DNA from: RGIG5579 sp045655865
GTDB taxonomy: Bacteria; Bacillota; Clostridia; Oscillospirales; SIG627
Direction: 5' to 3'
DNA: 37,560 nucleotides
NCBI GenBank assembly: GCA_045655865.1
Contig: JAZOQB010000029.1
Coordinates: 1 to 37,560 of the forward strand
Shown here: piece after piece, positions 25,906 to 35,445 of the stretch
How positions within the stretch are numbered: position 1 is the first letter of the stretch
Layout: each line of letters opens with the position of its first letter
The notes under the pieces: generated by a model
What the model was told of the DNA's origin: nothing
The model's database searches: none
Seen by the model: the letters and a program-made list of their open reading frames with translations, nothing else
Made by a program: the position numbers and the translations under genes

Positions 25906-27036
25906 TTAGTAGGAGGTCACGCGCAAAACGCCCCCTACCGATTGGATTTTATCAAGGTCAAACTTCTCTTCCCGCTCGGCGATCAGATACGTTATGCCGC
26001 CACGGGTTCCCTTGGCAGCATTGCCACCGGCGGTAAGACCGGCCAGGGCACTTTCTGCCTGAGCGTCTTCCCGATAAAGCACACCGATCCGGTATCCTGC
26101 GCTCCGGGAGAGATTGACGTTGGGAAGATTGACGCTGTTTTTGGTGTTTCCGTTCATTAAATAATCGGCCAGCTGTTCACAGGCCATAACGGCGCAATTG
26201 TCCTCTGCCTCAGGGGTAGAAGCCCCCAGGTGAGGCGTGGCCAGAACGCCCTCCTGCCCTGCCAGATCTCCGGTGGGGAAGTCGGTAAAGTAGGAAGAGA
26301 TCTTGCCCTCCTCCAGACCCTTTAGAATGTCCGCGTCCACGGCAAGGTCGGCGCGGGCCAGGTTGATCAGGCGAACGCCCGGCTTCATTTTGGCAATGTT
26401 CTTTTCACACAAAAGGCCGCGGGTCGCAGGCAGAGAGGGAACGTGGACGGTAATGTAATCGCTTTCCCGGAAGATCCGGTCCAGATCCACGGTCTTTTCT
26501 ACGCCGGGATCCATTTTCCAAGCGGCGTCTACCGAAACGAAAGGATCATAACCCAGAACGCGCATGCCAAGAGCCTTGGCCGCATTAGCAACGCCGCCGC
26601 CGATGGCACCCAGTCCGATCACGCCAAGGGTCTTGCCCAGAATTTCCGGGCCGACAAAGCGCTTCTTTTCTTTTTCAACCACTTTCAGGGCGTCTTCCCG
26701 TCCTGCCAGGGTCTTTGTCCATTCCATTCCCGCCTCTACCTTCCGGGAGGAAAGCAGAAGTGCGGCAATGCACAGCTCGATTACCGCCTGGGCGTTGGCT
26801 CCGGGCGTGTTGAACACGGCAATGCCTTTTTCGGTGCATTTGTCCAGGGGAATATTATTGACGCCGGCACCTGCCCGGGCAATGCCGGAAAGGGTATCGG
26901 GGAAGGTGACCTCGTGCAGATCCGCGCTGCGGACCACGATGCCGTTTTCCCCCGTCAACTCTTCTCCCACTTCAAATTGGGCAGAAAAGCGATCCAGCCC
27001 ACATTTTGCGATCTTATTATACAACTTAATTTTCAT
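25906..27036 (-). CDS. serA: D-3-phosphoglycerate dehydrogenase
   Basis: Catalyses the first step of serine synthesis, oxidising 3-phosphoglycerate with NAD. ATG 27036 is chosen because AAGGGG precedes it by 8 bases; the open frame upstream to 27108 runs into serC. The 376 residues show the D-isomer hydroxyacid dehydrogenase layout: NAD loop LGVIGLGAIGGGVANAAKALGMRVLGYDPF, then the catalytic Arg in LINLARADLAVD and the His in TPHLGASTPEAEDN. A short ACT-like tail (about 310-376) replaces the long regulatory domains of the enterobacterial form. It follows serC by 28 bases. Confidence 0.95.
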   Translation of the reverse strand: MKIKLYNKIAKCGLDRFSAQFEVGEELTGENGIVVRSADLHEVTFPDTLSGIARAGAGVNNIPLDKCTEKGIAVFNTPGANAQAVIELCIAALLLSSRKVEAGMEWTKTLAGREDALKVVEKEKKRFVGPEILGKTLGVIGLGAIGGGVANAAKALGMRVLGYDPFVSVDAAWKMDPGVEKTVDLDRIFRESDYITVHVPSLPATRGLLCEKNIAKMKPGVRLINLARADLAVDADILKGLEEGKISSYFTDFPTGDLAGQEGVLATPHLGASTPEAEDNCAVMACEQLADYLMNGNTKNSVNLPNVNLSRSAGYRIGVLYREDAQAESALAGLTAGGNAAKGTRGGITYLIAEREEKFDLDKIQSVGGVLRVTSY

Positions 27037-27064
27037 TTTGTACACCCCTTTTTTCGCTTTCCCG

Positions 27065-28150
27065 TCAAATTTTGCCGGCCTTTTCGTCAAATTCTTTGAC
27101 AAAAGCACAAAGCTTCTCTACGCCTTCCACGGGCATGGCGTTGTAGATGGAGGCGCGCATGCCACCCACTTTGCGGTGTCCGGCCAGGGACACCATCCCG
27201 CGCTTTGCGGCCTCGGCAATGAACGCGGCGTCGAGTTCTTTATCTCCGGTGCGGAACGTGACGTTCATCAAAGAGCGGCTCTCCTTTTGAGCGTGAAGCT
27301 GGAAGATCTGAGTTTCTTCGATGGCGCGGTAGAGCATTTCGGCCTTCTTTTGGTTGATCTCGTGCATCTTTTCAACGCCGCCCAAGTTTTCCACCCAGTG
27401 GAATACCAGACCTGCAATGTAAATGGCGTAGCAGGGCGGAGTGTTGTACATGGAGTTTGAGTCGGCCATGGTTTTGTAGTTGAGCATCGCCGGGGTCTCG
27501 GGACGGGCAAAGCCCAGCAGATCCTCGCGAACGATCACCACGGTCAGTCCCGCCGGTCCGATGTTCTTCTGTGCTCCGGCGTAAATGAGGCCAAAGCGGG
27601 AGACGTCAACGGGCTCGGACATGATGCAGCTGGACATATCGCAAACCAAGGGCACGTCCCCGGTGTCGGGAATCTGGGAAAAGTGCGTGCCGAAGATGGT
27701 GTTGTTATAGCAGATGTGAACGTAATCCGCATCGGGGCGGATGTCCTCTTTGGTAAAGTGGGGGATCCGGTCAAAATTGGTGTCTTCACTGCTTGCCACA
27801 AGGCGCACGTCGCCGTATTTCTGGGCTTCTTTGTAGGCTTTGCCTGAAAATTCACCGCTGACCACGTAATCGGCTTTGCCGTTTTTCATCAGGTTCAGGG
27901 GAACGGCGGAAAACTGGGTGGAGGCGCCGCCTTGCACAAACAGGATTTTGTAGTTGTCGGGAACATTCATCACCCGACGGAAGGTGTCCAGGGCGTCGTG
28001 GATGATGGCGTCGTAGGGCTTGGAGCGGTGGCTCATTTCCATAACGCTCATGCCGGTGTTTTGATATCCCAGCATCTCCTGAGCTGCCTGTTCCAGAACG
28101 GACAGAGGAAGCATGGAGGGGCCGGCGGAATAGTTGTAAACGCGATTCAT
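27065..28150 (-). CDS. serC: Phosphoserine aminotransferase
   Basis: Converts 3-phosphohydroxypyruvate to phosphoserine with glutamate, using pyridoxal phosphate; the second step of serine synthesis. The 361 residues match the family. NYSAGPSMLPLSVLEQA opens the protein, FVQGGASTQFSAVPLNLM binds the phosphate of the cofactor, and AGAQKNIGPAGLTVVIVRE carries the cofactor Lys. AAAAGGAG precedes the ATG. It is the first gene of the long operon. The third enzyme, phosphoserine phosphatase (serB), is not in this window. Confidence 0.97.
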   Translation of the reverse strand: MNRVYNYSAGPSMLPLSVLEQAAQEMLGYQNTGMSVMEMSHRSKPYDAIIHDALDTFRRVMNVPDNYKILFVQGGASTQFSAVPLNLMKNGKADYVVSGEFSGKAYKEAQKYGDVRLVASSEDTNFDRIPHFTKEDIRPDADYVHICYNNTIFGTHFSQIPDTGDVPLVCDMSSCIMSEPVDVSRFGLIYAGAQKNIGPAGLTVVIVREDLLGFARPETPAMLNYKTMADSNSMYNTPPCYAIYIAGLVFHWVENLGGVEKMHEINQKKAEMLYRAIEETQIFQLHAQKESRSLMNVTFRTGDKELDAAFIAEAAKRGMVSLAGHRKVGGMRASIYNAMPVEGVEKLCAFVKEFDEKAGKI

Positions 28151-28214
28151 AATGGGTTTTCTCCTTTTCTTTTTGGGACGGTGTCGTAGCCGTTTTTATT
28201 CTTCTTAATATGCC

Positions 28215-28243
28215 ATTATACGCCGCCTCCCCCAAGCTGTCAA
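28215..28243 (-). promoter_or_regulatory. Consensus sigma-70 promoter of the serC-tyrS operon
   Basis: On the minus strand, a perfect -35 TTGACA (28238-28243) and a perfect -10 TATAAT (28215-28220) are exactly 17 bases apart. They lie about 65 bases upstream of the serC ATG. This is the best promoter match in the window and likely drives the whole 12-gene operon. Confidence 0.9.
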
Positions 28244-28256
28244 GGGGAGGAATTCC

Positions 28257-28304
28257 ACTATCGGTTGAATATTGTGTTTCATTTTTGTGAATTCTACCGA
28301 TAGT
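28257..28304. promoter_or_regulatory. Large inverted repeat upstream of the serC promoter
   Basis: ACTATCGGTTGAAT (28257-28270) and ATTCTACCGATAGT (28291-28304) pair at 13 of 14 positions, with a 20-base spacer. It ends 13 bases upstream of the serC -35 box. The position suits a binding site for a regulator with two distant half-sites. The regulator is not identified, and the arms do not match an ARG box well. Confidence 0.6.
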
Positions 28305-28398
28305 AGATTTTTTCGAGAAAAAAGGCGCGGCTTTTCTTTCGGGAAGTCCCATTTCGCTTATTTTTTCACCGGTTTTGTCTTGCGGCGATGGGATGATT

Positions 28399-28417
28399 CG
28401 GTTCTGCGGCAGAACCG
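28399..28417. promoter_or_regulatory. Palindrome upstream of the addB promoter
   Basis: CGGTTCTG (28399-28406) and CAGAACCG (28410-28417) form perfect 8-base arms around CGG. No T run follows on either strand, so it is not a terminator. It lies 12 bases upstream of the addB -35 box and may be an operator. Confidence 0.45.
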
Positions 28418-28429
28418 GAGGGAAAAGAG

Positions 28430-28459
28430 TTGAAAAAAGAAGGGGAGATGTGTTAAAAT
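28430..28459 (+). promoter_or_regulatory. Promoter of addBA
   Basis: TTGAAA (28430-28435) and TAAAAT (28454-28459) are 18 bases apart. Transcription from it would begin near 28466, which supports the addB start at 28495 rather than 28471. Confidence 0.6.
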
Positions 28460-28494
28460 AGGAGAAAGAGATGAAAACGAGGAGAAAGAGAAGG

Positions 28495-31400
28495 ATGCTG
28501 TACCGCGTTATTGCGCCCATGGGGTGCGGAAAAAAAGAGCTTTTGTTCCGCCGGCTTGATAAGGCTTGTCGCTCCGGGGAACGGGTGTTTCTCATTGTGC
28601 CCGAGCAGGCCACTGCGCACTATGAGCGCCGCGTTCTCACCCTTTGCGGCTCCCGGCTTGGGGAGAGGGTAGAGGTGACCAACTTCTCTCGCTTGCCCAA
28701 TACGGTGTTGCGCCAATACGGACGCCTTGCCCGTCGGAGTTTGACCAAAGAAGAAAAAAAGCTGATATTGTTTCAATGTGCCCAGGCCCTGACCGGACTT
28801 TCCTCTCTGCATCTGAAAACACAGCCGGAGGATCTGGAGGAGGCGCTTTCCGAATTGGATGAATTGCGCCTGGCGGGCCTTGGGATCCCGGAGCTGTCCC
28901 GGCTTTCCCGGGACGAGTCTCTCCCTCCGGCGCTGGGTCGGAAACTGGGAGAGGTGGCCCTGTTTCTTTCCTCTTTTCAAGACGCCATTGCCGGGCGATT
29001 TGACGATCCCGACGACGAGGAAAGCCACCTTGTCCGGATTCTGGGGGATTTTCCCTTTTTCCGGGACAGCATTGTTATGGTGGACGGATTTTGGGATTTT
29101 ACCGCTCCCCAGGAAGCTTTGCTTCAGCGCTTTTTCGCCCAGGCCCGGGAGGTCTGGGTCACCTTTACCGCGCACAAAAAGGATCGGGAGCTGTTTGCCC
29201 TGCCCCTTCAGGCTGCCCGTCGCTGTGAGAGATTGGCAAAGCAGGTGGGCTGCCCGGTAGAGGACCGCACCCCGGAAAACGAGCCGGCCTTGGTTTTGGA
29301 AGAAGAGGGCTCGGCTTTGGCCTTTTTGCGAAAGAATCTGGTATCCGGGGGAAAGACGTATCCGGAAAAACCCGATGGGATCCGTCTGGTATCCTGTAAA
29401 AACCATTGGGAAGAAGGAAGGTACCTGGCAAGACGGATCCGCAGTTTGGCGCTGGGTGGGGTGCGCTGGAATCAGATCGCCGTGTTATCCCGGGGAGGCG
29501 AATCGGAGGAGGCGTTGGCTTTGGCTCTGGAAGAGAGCCAGATCCCCTTTTTCCGGGAGGAAAAAAAGCCCCTGGCCGACTCTCCTCTGGCCCGTACGCT
29601 CCTTTACGCCGCACGCCTTGCCGTGGGAGATGCGGGAGAGGACGTGGTGCGCTCTTTTTTGCAGTACGCTCTGTTTGATTGTCCCGACGGGGAGCGGTAT
29701 CAGCTGGAAAAATACGCCGATACCTGGTCTCTTTCCGGCAGGGAGGTCCTTTCGGGAAAAGATTTTATCATGAATCCGGACGGGTATCTGGAGAAAAACG
29801 CCGAACAGGAGAGGGAGCTGGCAGAGATCAACCGGACCCGTACCAGGATCTTTACCCCCGTCTCCCAGCTTGCCATGGCCCTTGCCCGTGGAAAAAACGA
29901 AGAAAAAGTGGCCGCTCTGGTGGCCTTTTTGGGGAAGATCGGTGCGGAGAAAACGGTGTTTGACAAGATCGACGATCTCAAGCGAGAAGGAAGGTACGAT
30001 CAGGCGGGAGAAGAGATCCGCTGTTGGAACACGGTTTTGGAACGGCTTTCCGGCATCGCCCGGACGGTGGGACAGGAGGAAAGCGATGCCAAGGGCTTCT
30101 TTTCCCTTCTCACTCTGGCTCTTTCCGGCTCTTTGCCCGGCGCCATTCCCCCCGGTCAGGACCGGGTACTTTTGGGAAAGGTGGGCTTTGCCCGCCCGGA
30201 GGGGGCCGAATACGTTTTTCTGGTAGACGTGAATACGGGGGTCTTTCCCCGGGAGGAGAAAAAGACCGCCCTTCTGACTCCGGCGGAGCGGGAGCTTTTG
30301 GCCGATAGGGGCGTTCCCTTATCCTCGGCGTCTCGGGAGGAGAGCCGAGAGTTCTTCCTCTTTTATCTGGCGGCGGCCCTTGCCCGAAAAGAGTTGAATC
30401 TGAGCTTTTGCACCGGTGGAGAAAACGGAGTGGACATCGGGGGTCTGAGCATTTTGGGAAAGCGGGTGCTCTCCCTGTTTCCCGGTCTTCATGTCCAGCC
30501 GTTCCGCAAGGAAGATAAGCCCCTGTCCCGGGAGGAGGCATTCCGCTATTGGACCTCGCACCTGGGAGAGGATATGCCTGTGCTACGGGATCTGGAGGAC
30601 TATTTTTCCCGCATCCCCCATCTGTCTCAGAGGGCACTGACGCTCTCTTCGGGAAGATTATTTCAGACCCAGGAGCTGCATCTTTTGCAGGAGAAACCTT
30701 ACCGGGAGGCGCAGGTCACCCTGTCTCCTTCCCGGTTGGAACAGTATACCCGGTGTCCCTTTTCCTATTTCTCCCGCTACCTTTTAAACTTAAAAGAGGA
30801 TCAAAAGGCCCAGTTCGGCAAGAACATCGTAGGAAACTTTGTCCACGGCGTTCTGGAGAACGTGATGAGAAAGCTCTCCGGAGAAAAGCGCAGCCTTTCC
30901 TCTTTGAACGAAAAGGAGCTCTCGGCAGAAAATCGCCGGGCCTGTCAAGAGGTGCTGTCTACCTTTATGGGCGAGGAAAACACTTCTCAGGCCAGCGTGC
31001 TTGCCCGGATGGTCTCCCGGTCTACTCTCCTTCTTCTCAAGTACCTTCAGGCGGAATTTTCCCAGTCCCAATTTCAGCCTGTTTTCTTTGAAAAACCTCT
31101 TTTGGAATTAGACGGAGCCTATCGGATCCCCCTTCCCGACGGGGGAGCGTTGTGCTTGACCGGGATCATTGACCGTGTGGATCGGTATCAGGGAAAGGAC
31201 GGAGAAGAGTACGTTAGGGTTGTGGATTACAAAACCGGCGGACACTCCTTTTCTTTAACGGACGTGGCCAATGGGCTGTCCCTTCAGATGCTATTGTATC
31301 TGTTTGCTCTGTGGGAAGGAGGATACACTCTGGAGGGCAAGGCCGTCCGTCCCCTACCGGCAGGGGTTCAGTACTTAAACGGTGTGGAAAAAACACAAGT

Positions 31401-31806
31401 GTGCAAAACCCGGGAAGAGGTGGAGGCTTTGGCGGAAAAACCCTTCTTCAGCTTGAGCCGCGCCGGGCTTTTGGTGGACGAAGAAGAATTGCTCTTGGCT
31501 CAGGATCCCCGGGGAGAGGGCGAGTGGATCCACGTGGCCTGGAAGAAAAAGAAGGCGTCTGACACGTTGATGTCCCTGGAAAATTTAGGAAAACTGAAAC
31601 AGAAAGTGGAGCGGGGGCTGGCGAAAAAGCTGGCGGCCTTGCGAGAAGGGGACATCGAGGCTTTGCCCCTGTCAGAGCCGGGAAAACGGGAGCGGTGCCA
31701 GTATTGTGAGCACCGATTGATCTGCAAGAGAAATTCGGATCGGTCCCGTCCCTGGAAAGCCAAGGTGACCGTAGAGGAACTTTTGAAAGAGGAGAGAGAG
31801 GTATGA
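28495..31806 (+). CDS. addB: AddB, ATP-dependent helicase/nuclease subunit B
   Basis: A subunit of the AddAB helicase-nuclease that resects double-strand breaks and recognises Chi-like sites. ATG 28495 is chosen because GAGGAG precedes it by 10 bases and the earlier ATG 28471 is too close to the promoter; this gives 1103 residues. The Fe-S cluster ligands are Cys754, Cys1068, Cys1071 and Cys1077, with the C-x2-C-x5-C end of AddB proteins. The nuclease motif DYKTGG lies in VRVVDYKTGGHSF. The N-terminal nucleotide-binding loop reads APMGCGKKELL, a degenerate Walker A that keeps the Lys. The gene overlaps addA by 4 bases (ATGA), giving a coupled 1:1 pair. Confidence 0.95.
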   Translation: MLYRVIAPMGCGKKELLFRRLDKACRSGERVFLIVPEQATAHYERRVLTLCGSRLGERVEVTNFSRLPNTVLRQYGRLARRSLTKEEKKLILFQCAQALTGLSSLHLKTQPEDLEEALSELDELRLAGLGIPELSRLSRDESLPPALGRKLGEVALFLSSFQDAIAGRFDDPDDEESHLVRILGDFPFFRDSIVMVDGFWDFTAPQEALLQRFFAQAREVWVTFTAHKKDRELFALPLQAARRCERLAKQVGCPVEDRTPENEPALVLEEEGSALAFLRKNLVSGGKTYPEKPDGIRLVSCKNHWEEGRYLARRIRSLALGGVRWNQIAVLSRGGESEEALALALEESQIPFFREEKKPLADSPLARTLLYAARLAVGDAGEDVVRSFLQYALFDCPDGERYQLEKYADTWSLSGREVLSGKDFIMNPDGYLEKNAEQERELAEINRTRTRIFTPVSQLAMALARGKNEEKVAALVAFLGKIGAEKTVFDKIDDLKREGRYDQAGEEIRCWNTVLERLSGIARTVGQEESDAKGFFSLLTLALSGSLPGAIPPGQDRVLLGKVGFARPEGAEYVFLVDVNTGVFPREEKKTALLTPAERELLADRGVPLSSASREESREFFLFYLAAALARKELNLSFCTGGENGVDIGGLSILGKRVLSLFPGLHVQPFRKEDKPLSREEAFRYWTSHLGEDMPVLRDLEDYFSRIPHLSQRALTLSSGRLFQTQELHLLQEKPYREAQVTLSPSRLEQYTRCPFSYFSRYLLNLKEDQKAQFGKNIVGNFVHGVLENVMRKLSGEKRSLSSLNEKELSAENRRACQEVLSTFMGEENTSQASVLARMVSRSTLLLLKYLQAEFSQSQFQPVFFEKPLLELDGAYRIPLPDGGALCLTGIIDRVDRYQGKDGEEYVRVVDYKTGGHSFSLTDVANGLSLQMLLYLFALWEGGYTLEGKAVRPLPAGVQYLNGVEKTQVCKTREEVEALAEKPFFSLSRAGLLVDEEELLLAQDPRGEGEWIHVAWKKKKASDTLMSLENLGKLKQKVERGLAKKLAALREGDIEALPLSEPGKRERCQYCEHRLICKRNSDRSRPWKAKVTVEELLKEEREV

Positions 31807-34800
31807 GCCAGAAGGTTTGGACCCCGGATCAGAAATTGGCCCTGACTGCCCGAGACCGAAGCCTTGTGGTCAGTGCGGCGGCAGGCAGCGGAAAAACCAG
31901 CGTTCTCACCCGGAGGATTCTGGATCTGATCGCCGAGGGCAGGGTGGATCCTGCAAGGCTTGTGGTGGTGACCTTTACCCGTGCCGCCGCGGGAGAATTG
32001 CAGGCCCGTCTTTACGAAGACCTTGGAAAAGAGGTGGCTTTGCATCCGGAACGCCACGATCTGACACGCGCCCTTTTGCGACTGAACCGAGCCCGGATTT
32101 CTACCATTCACTCCTTTTGCCTATCCTTGATCAAACAGTACAGAAATGAGCTGGGGCTGGGCGCAAATTTAAGAGTGGCAGATCCTCAGGAGACGGAAGA
32201 GATCCGAAAAAAAGCGGCGGAATTGGCCATCTCGGCATTTTTCGGAGAAACCGGCATCCCGGACGGGGAACGCCGGGACGCTCTGCTTTTCCTGTTCGGT
32301 TCCGGTCGGAGTTTAGATGGGATCTTGAGCGTTTTGATCCAATTGAGCAAAAAGACGGCCTCCTTCCCCGGAGGTTTTGCCCTTTTGCGCTCTCGCCTCT
32401 CGGAGCTGGAAGCGGAGCGTGACCGGATGACCCGGGGGGAGATCCCTTACGGAAAGACCCGTCTGGGCAGTCTTTTGACCCGGGGAGCCAGAGAGCGGTT
32501 TTCTCAGGTAAAATCGACCCTTCGCGCTCTGGAACAGTCTTTGGTTGGCACCCAGGTTGTCTGGGATAAATACGGCCCGGATTTTTTGGAAAAAGCCCGG
32601 CAACTGGACAAGGCCGTATCCCTTTTGGACCGCGGTGCGCTGTTTGAGGCGGGAAAACTTGTTATGGAAGCCTTCCAGGGTTCCCTTCCCACCGTTTCCA
32701 AGTGTCCCCCGGAGGAGAAGGATATCAAAGAAGAATGCCAGGGGATCTACAACGAACAGTTAAAAAAGCCCCTGCTTCATTTTTGCAAGGAAAATCTGTT
32801 TCACACCGAGCCGGAGATGCTCCGGGAGATGGAGGACAGTGTTTTTTATATCGATCAGATCCTTTCTCTGGCGGAGAAGATGGAAACGCTTTTTGCGGCC
32901 ATGAAGAAAGAGAAGGGGCTTGTGGATTACTCGGATCTGGAAAATATGACCCTTTCCCTTTTGGCAGAAAAAAGAGGGGAAGAGTGGCACAAAACACCGG
33001 TGGCCGAAGAGGTTGCCGGAGAGCTGGATGCGGTCTTTGTGGACGAATACCAGGATTCCAACAGCATTCAGGATCTGATCTTCCGCATGGTTTCCAACGG
33101 AAAGAATCTTTTTATCGTGGGAGACCCCAAGCAGAGCATCTATCGCTTCCGGGGTGCGGAGCCTTCGATCTTTTCCCGGTATAAAAAAGACTTGCCCCGG
33201 TATCCTTGGGCGGGGGAGGGGATGCAGAAGATCCTTCTCTCCGACAACTTCCGTTGCGATCAGCCCGTGATCGATTTTGTCAACGAGATCTTTCGGGTCA
33301 TGATGGATGAAAACGATCCCGAGTCCCTCTACGGGGCAGAGGACCATTTGCGCTTTTCCAAGGGAAAACAGGAGGGGAAAGTCCCGGTTCTTCCGGAGAT
33401 CGTTCTGGTGGAAAAGGCTAAGGAGGAAGAAAAGGAAGAGAAGGGTCTGACACTGGAGGAAAAGATGGCTCAAAACGAGAGCCGGGAGGCGGCGTATATT
33501 GCCGGCCGGATCCTTGACATTCTTTCCAAGGAAAATCCCCCGGCTCCGGAGGACATTGCCGTGATCTGCCGCACCTGGGAACAGATCGTCCTGGTGCGTA
33601 CTGCCCTCGGTCTCCGGGGAATCCCCTGTACGGCGGGGCCCGGGGAAGATCTGAAGATCTCTCCCGAGTTTCTCTTTGTCCGTGCCCTGATCGCTGCGCT
33701 GGACAATCCCACCCGGGACATTCCTCTGGTTGGGGCGCTGTTTTCCCCGGTATTTCGCTTTGATGCGGACGATCTTTACCGTCTGCGCCGAGCCTTTCCC
33801 CGACGCAGTTTTTTTGCCGCACTTTCCGGTTGTGCCAAGTCAGGCCAGCCCGATTCTATGGCGGAAAAGTGTCGGGAGACCTTGAATACCCTTCGCCAGG
33901 TGCAGGCCAAGGCGCGTAGTCTTACCCTGCCCGCTTTGATCTTTTACCTTTACAGCCATTTTGCCATTGAAGAGGTCTATGGGGGCACGGGAAAGGTGCG
34001 AGAGCTGCTTTTGGACCTGGCAGATCGGGCTCAGCAGAGGGACTTGTCCACCCTTTCTCAGTTTTGCCGCCTTTTGGAGGAGGATAAAGAAGGGGAGAGC
34101 GAAGTGCTGGGAGAGGGCGTTCGCCTTTTGACCATTCACAAATCCAAGGGGCTGGAATTTTCCGTGGTCTTCGTTTCGTTTTTGGGACGGGGTTTTAGTA
34201 CGAAGGACCAGGACGCGTCCCTGCTTGTCTCTGAACAATTCGGTTTGATCCCGGTTTTGCCGGCGCTATCCTATCGGGCCAAGGTGGATAGCCTTTTGCG
34301 CAAAGGGGCCAAGTTCCAAATGCAAAGGGACGATCTGGAAGAGGCAAAACGGGTCCTTTACGTGGCCCTTACCCGCGCCAAAGAAAAACTGATCCTCACC
34401 GCCGCACCCCAGTACCCGGCCGCCCTTGCAAGGGAATTGCTTTTGGTGTGCGACCAGAATCTGGACCGGGATTTGACCGTCTCTCTGATCGGGTCCTGCA
34501 AGACGCCGCTTTCGCTGATCCTCTTCTCCTTGCGCCACCACGCCGGCGTAAGGCGGGTTTTACGGGAAGGGGGAGAGGCTAAGATGACAAACTTTATCAT
34601 CTCCTCTGCAAAGCCCGCGCCCTTTGCCCGATACGAAAAAAAGGAAGAGACGGTTTCGGCGGGATCCTTTACGTTGGAAGAGGTTTTGCCCGCTCTGGAT
34701 TTTGTATATCCCGAAAATGAGCTTGTTACCCTGCCGGAAAAGCTCTCCGTCTCCCAAATTCTCCGGGAAGGCAGGGAGGAGGAAGAGGCGGGGGCGTATT

Positions 34801-35360
34801 CTCCTTTGCGACTTTTGGATTTTGAAGAAGGGAAGCTTCGGTCTTCTGCGGCCAAGATCGGTACTGCCACCCACCAGGTGATGCAGTTTTTGGATTTAAA
34901 AGCGGCCGCCACGGACCTGGAGGGAGAGTGCCGGCGCCTGGTCGATGAGGGATTTCTTTCTCCGGAAGACATGGCTCTGGTGGAAAAAGACAAGATTTCA
35001 GCCTTCTTTAAGACCCCTCTTTATCAAAGACTTGCCGCGTCTCCATGCGTGGAGCACGAAAGGCGCTTTAACGTGCTACTTCCTGCCCAGGAACTCATTG
35101 GCCGTCCGGGAGAGGTTTTGGTGCAGGGGGTTGTGGACGCTTGGTTTGAAAATCCAGACGGAAGCCTGACGCTCCTTGATTTTAAAACGGATCGGGTCCG
35201 GGGAAAAGAAGGGGAGGAGATTTTGCGGCGCCGACACGCCGAGCAGCTTCGACTTTACCGCCGGGCGGTGGAAGAGATCAGCGAGAAAAAAGTCTCGGCC
35301 CTCTATCTTTATTCTTTTGCTCTGAACAGGGAGATCTTTGTGCCGCTGGAGGAAGAATGA
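31803..35360 (+). CDS. addA: AddA, ATP-dependent helicase/nuclease subunit A
   Basis: The motor subunit of AddAB, an SF1 (UvrD-like) helicase with a C-terminal nuclease. The 1185 residues match the family. Walker A SAAAGSGKTSVL is at residues about 23-34, the DExx box is VDEYQDSN (Asp414-Glu415), and later helicase motifs are DPKQSIYRFRGAEP, DNFRCDQPVIDF, LLTIHKSKGLEF and VLYVALTRAKEKL. The nuclease motif LLDFKTDR (Asp1126, Lys1128) lies near the end. The start overlaps addB by 4 bases. The long terminator at 35388-35419 closes the operon. Confidence 0.97.
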   Translation: MSQKVWTPDQKLALTARDRSLVVSAAAGSGKTSVLTRRILDLIAEGRVDPARLVVVTFTRAAAGELQARLYEDLGKEVALHPERHDLTRALLRLNRARISTIHSFCLSLIKQYRNELGLGANLRVADPQETEEIRKKAAELAISAFFGETGIPDGERRDALLFLFGSGRSLDGILSVLIQLSKKTASFPGGFALLRSRLSELEAERDRMTRGEIPYGKTRLGSLLTRGARERFSQVKSTLRALEQSLVGTQVVWDKYGPDFLEKARQLDKAVSLLDRGALFEAGKLVMEAFQGSLPTVSKCPPEEKDIKEECQGIYNEQLKKPLLHFCKENLFHTEPEMLREMEDSVFYIDQILSLAEKMETLFAAMKKEKGLVDYSDLENMTLSLLAEKRGEEWHKTPVAEEVAGELDAVFVDEYQDSNSIQDLIFRMVSNGKNLFIVGDPKQSIYRFRGAEPSIFSRYKKDLPRYPWAGEGMQKILLSDNFRCDQPVIDFVNEIFRVMMDENDPESLYGAEDHLRFSKGKQEGKVPVLPEIVLVEKAKEEEKEEKGLTLEEKMAQNESREAAYIAGRILDILSKENPPAPEDIAVICRTWEQIVLVRTALGLRGIPCTAGPGEDLKISPEFLFVRALIAALDNPTRDIPLVGALFSPVFRFDADDLYRLRRAFPRRSFFAALSGCAKSGQPDSMAEKCRETLNTLRQVQAKARSLTLPALIFYLYSHFAIEEVYGGTGKVRELLLDLADRAQQRDLSTLSQFCRLLEEDKEGESEVLGEGVRLLTIHKSKGLEFSVVFVSFLGRGFSTKDQDASLLVSEQFGLIPVLPALSYRAKVDSLLRKGAKFQMQRDDLEEAKRVLYVALTRAKEKLILTAAPQYPAALARELLLVCDQNLDRDLTVSLIGSCKTPLSLILFSLRHHAGVRRVLREGGEAKMTNFIISSAKPAPFARYEKKEETVSAGSFTLEEVLPALDFVYPENELVTLPEKLSVSQILREGREEEEAGAYSPLRLLDFEEGKLRSSAAKIGTATHQVMQFLDLKAAATDLEGECRRLVDEGFLSPEDMALVEKDKISAFFKTPLYQRLAASPCVEHERRFNVLLPAQELIGRPGEVLVQGVVDAWFENPDGSLTLLDFKTDRVRGKEGEEILRRRHAEQLRLYRRAVEEISEKKVSALYLYSFALNREIFVPLEEE

Positions 35361-35387
35361 GCTTTGCGGAGAGGTCAATAAAAAAAC

Positions 35388-35419
35388 AAGAGTGGAAACG
35401 GCGTGCCGTTTCCACTCTT
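35388..35419. terminator. Strong bidirectional terminator between addA and the HAD phosphatase gene
   Basis: A perfect 15-bp stem (35388-35402 with 35405-35419) closes a 2-base loop, with A-rich and T-rich flanks on either side. It serves addBA from the left and the minus-strand HAD gene from the right. Confidence 0.92.
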
Positions 35420-35445
35420 TCTTTCTGACAAGATTCCAAAGGGCG

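Noticed and set aside
28257..28312. Reading the serC-upstream inverted repeat as a plus-strand terminator because TTTTTT follows
   Set aside because: The loop is 20 bases, two bases separate stem and T run, and no plus-strand gene lies upstream.
28453..29406. A 317-codon minus-strand frame opposite addB
   Set aside because: Antisense shadow of addB. No ribosome site and no motif.
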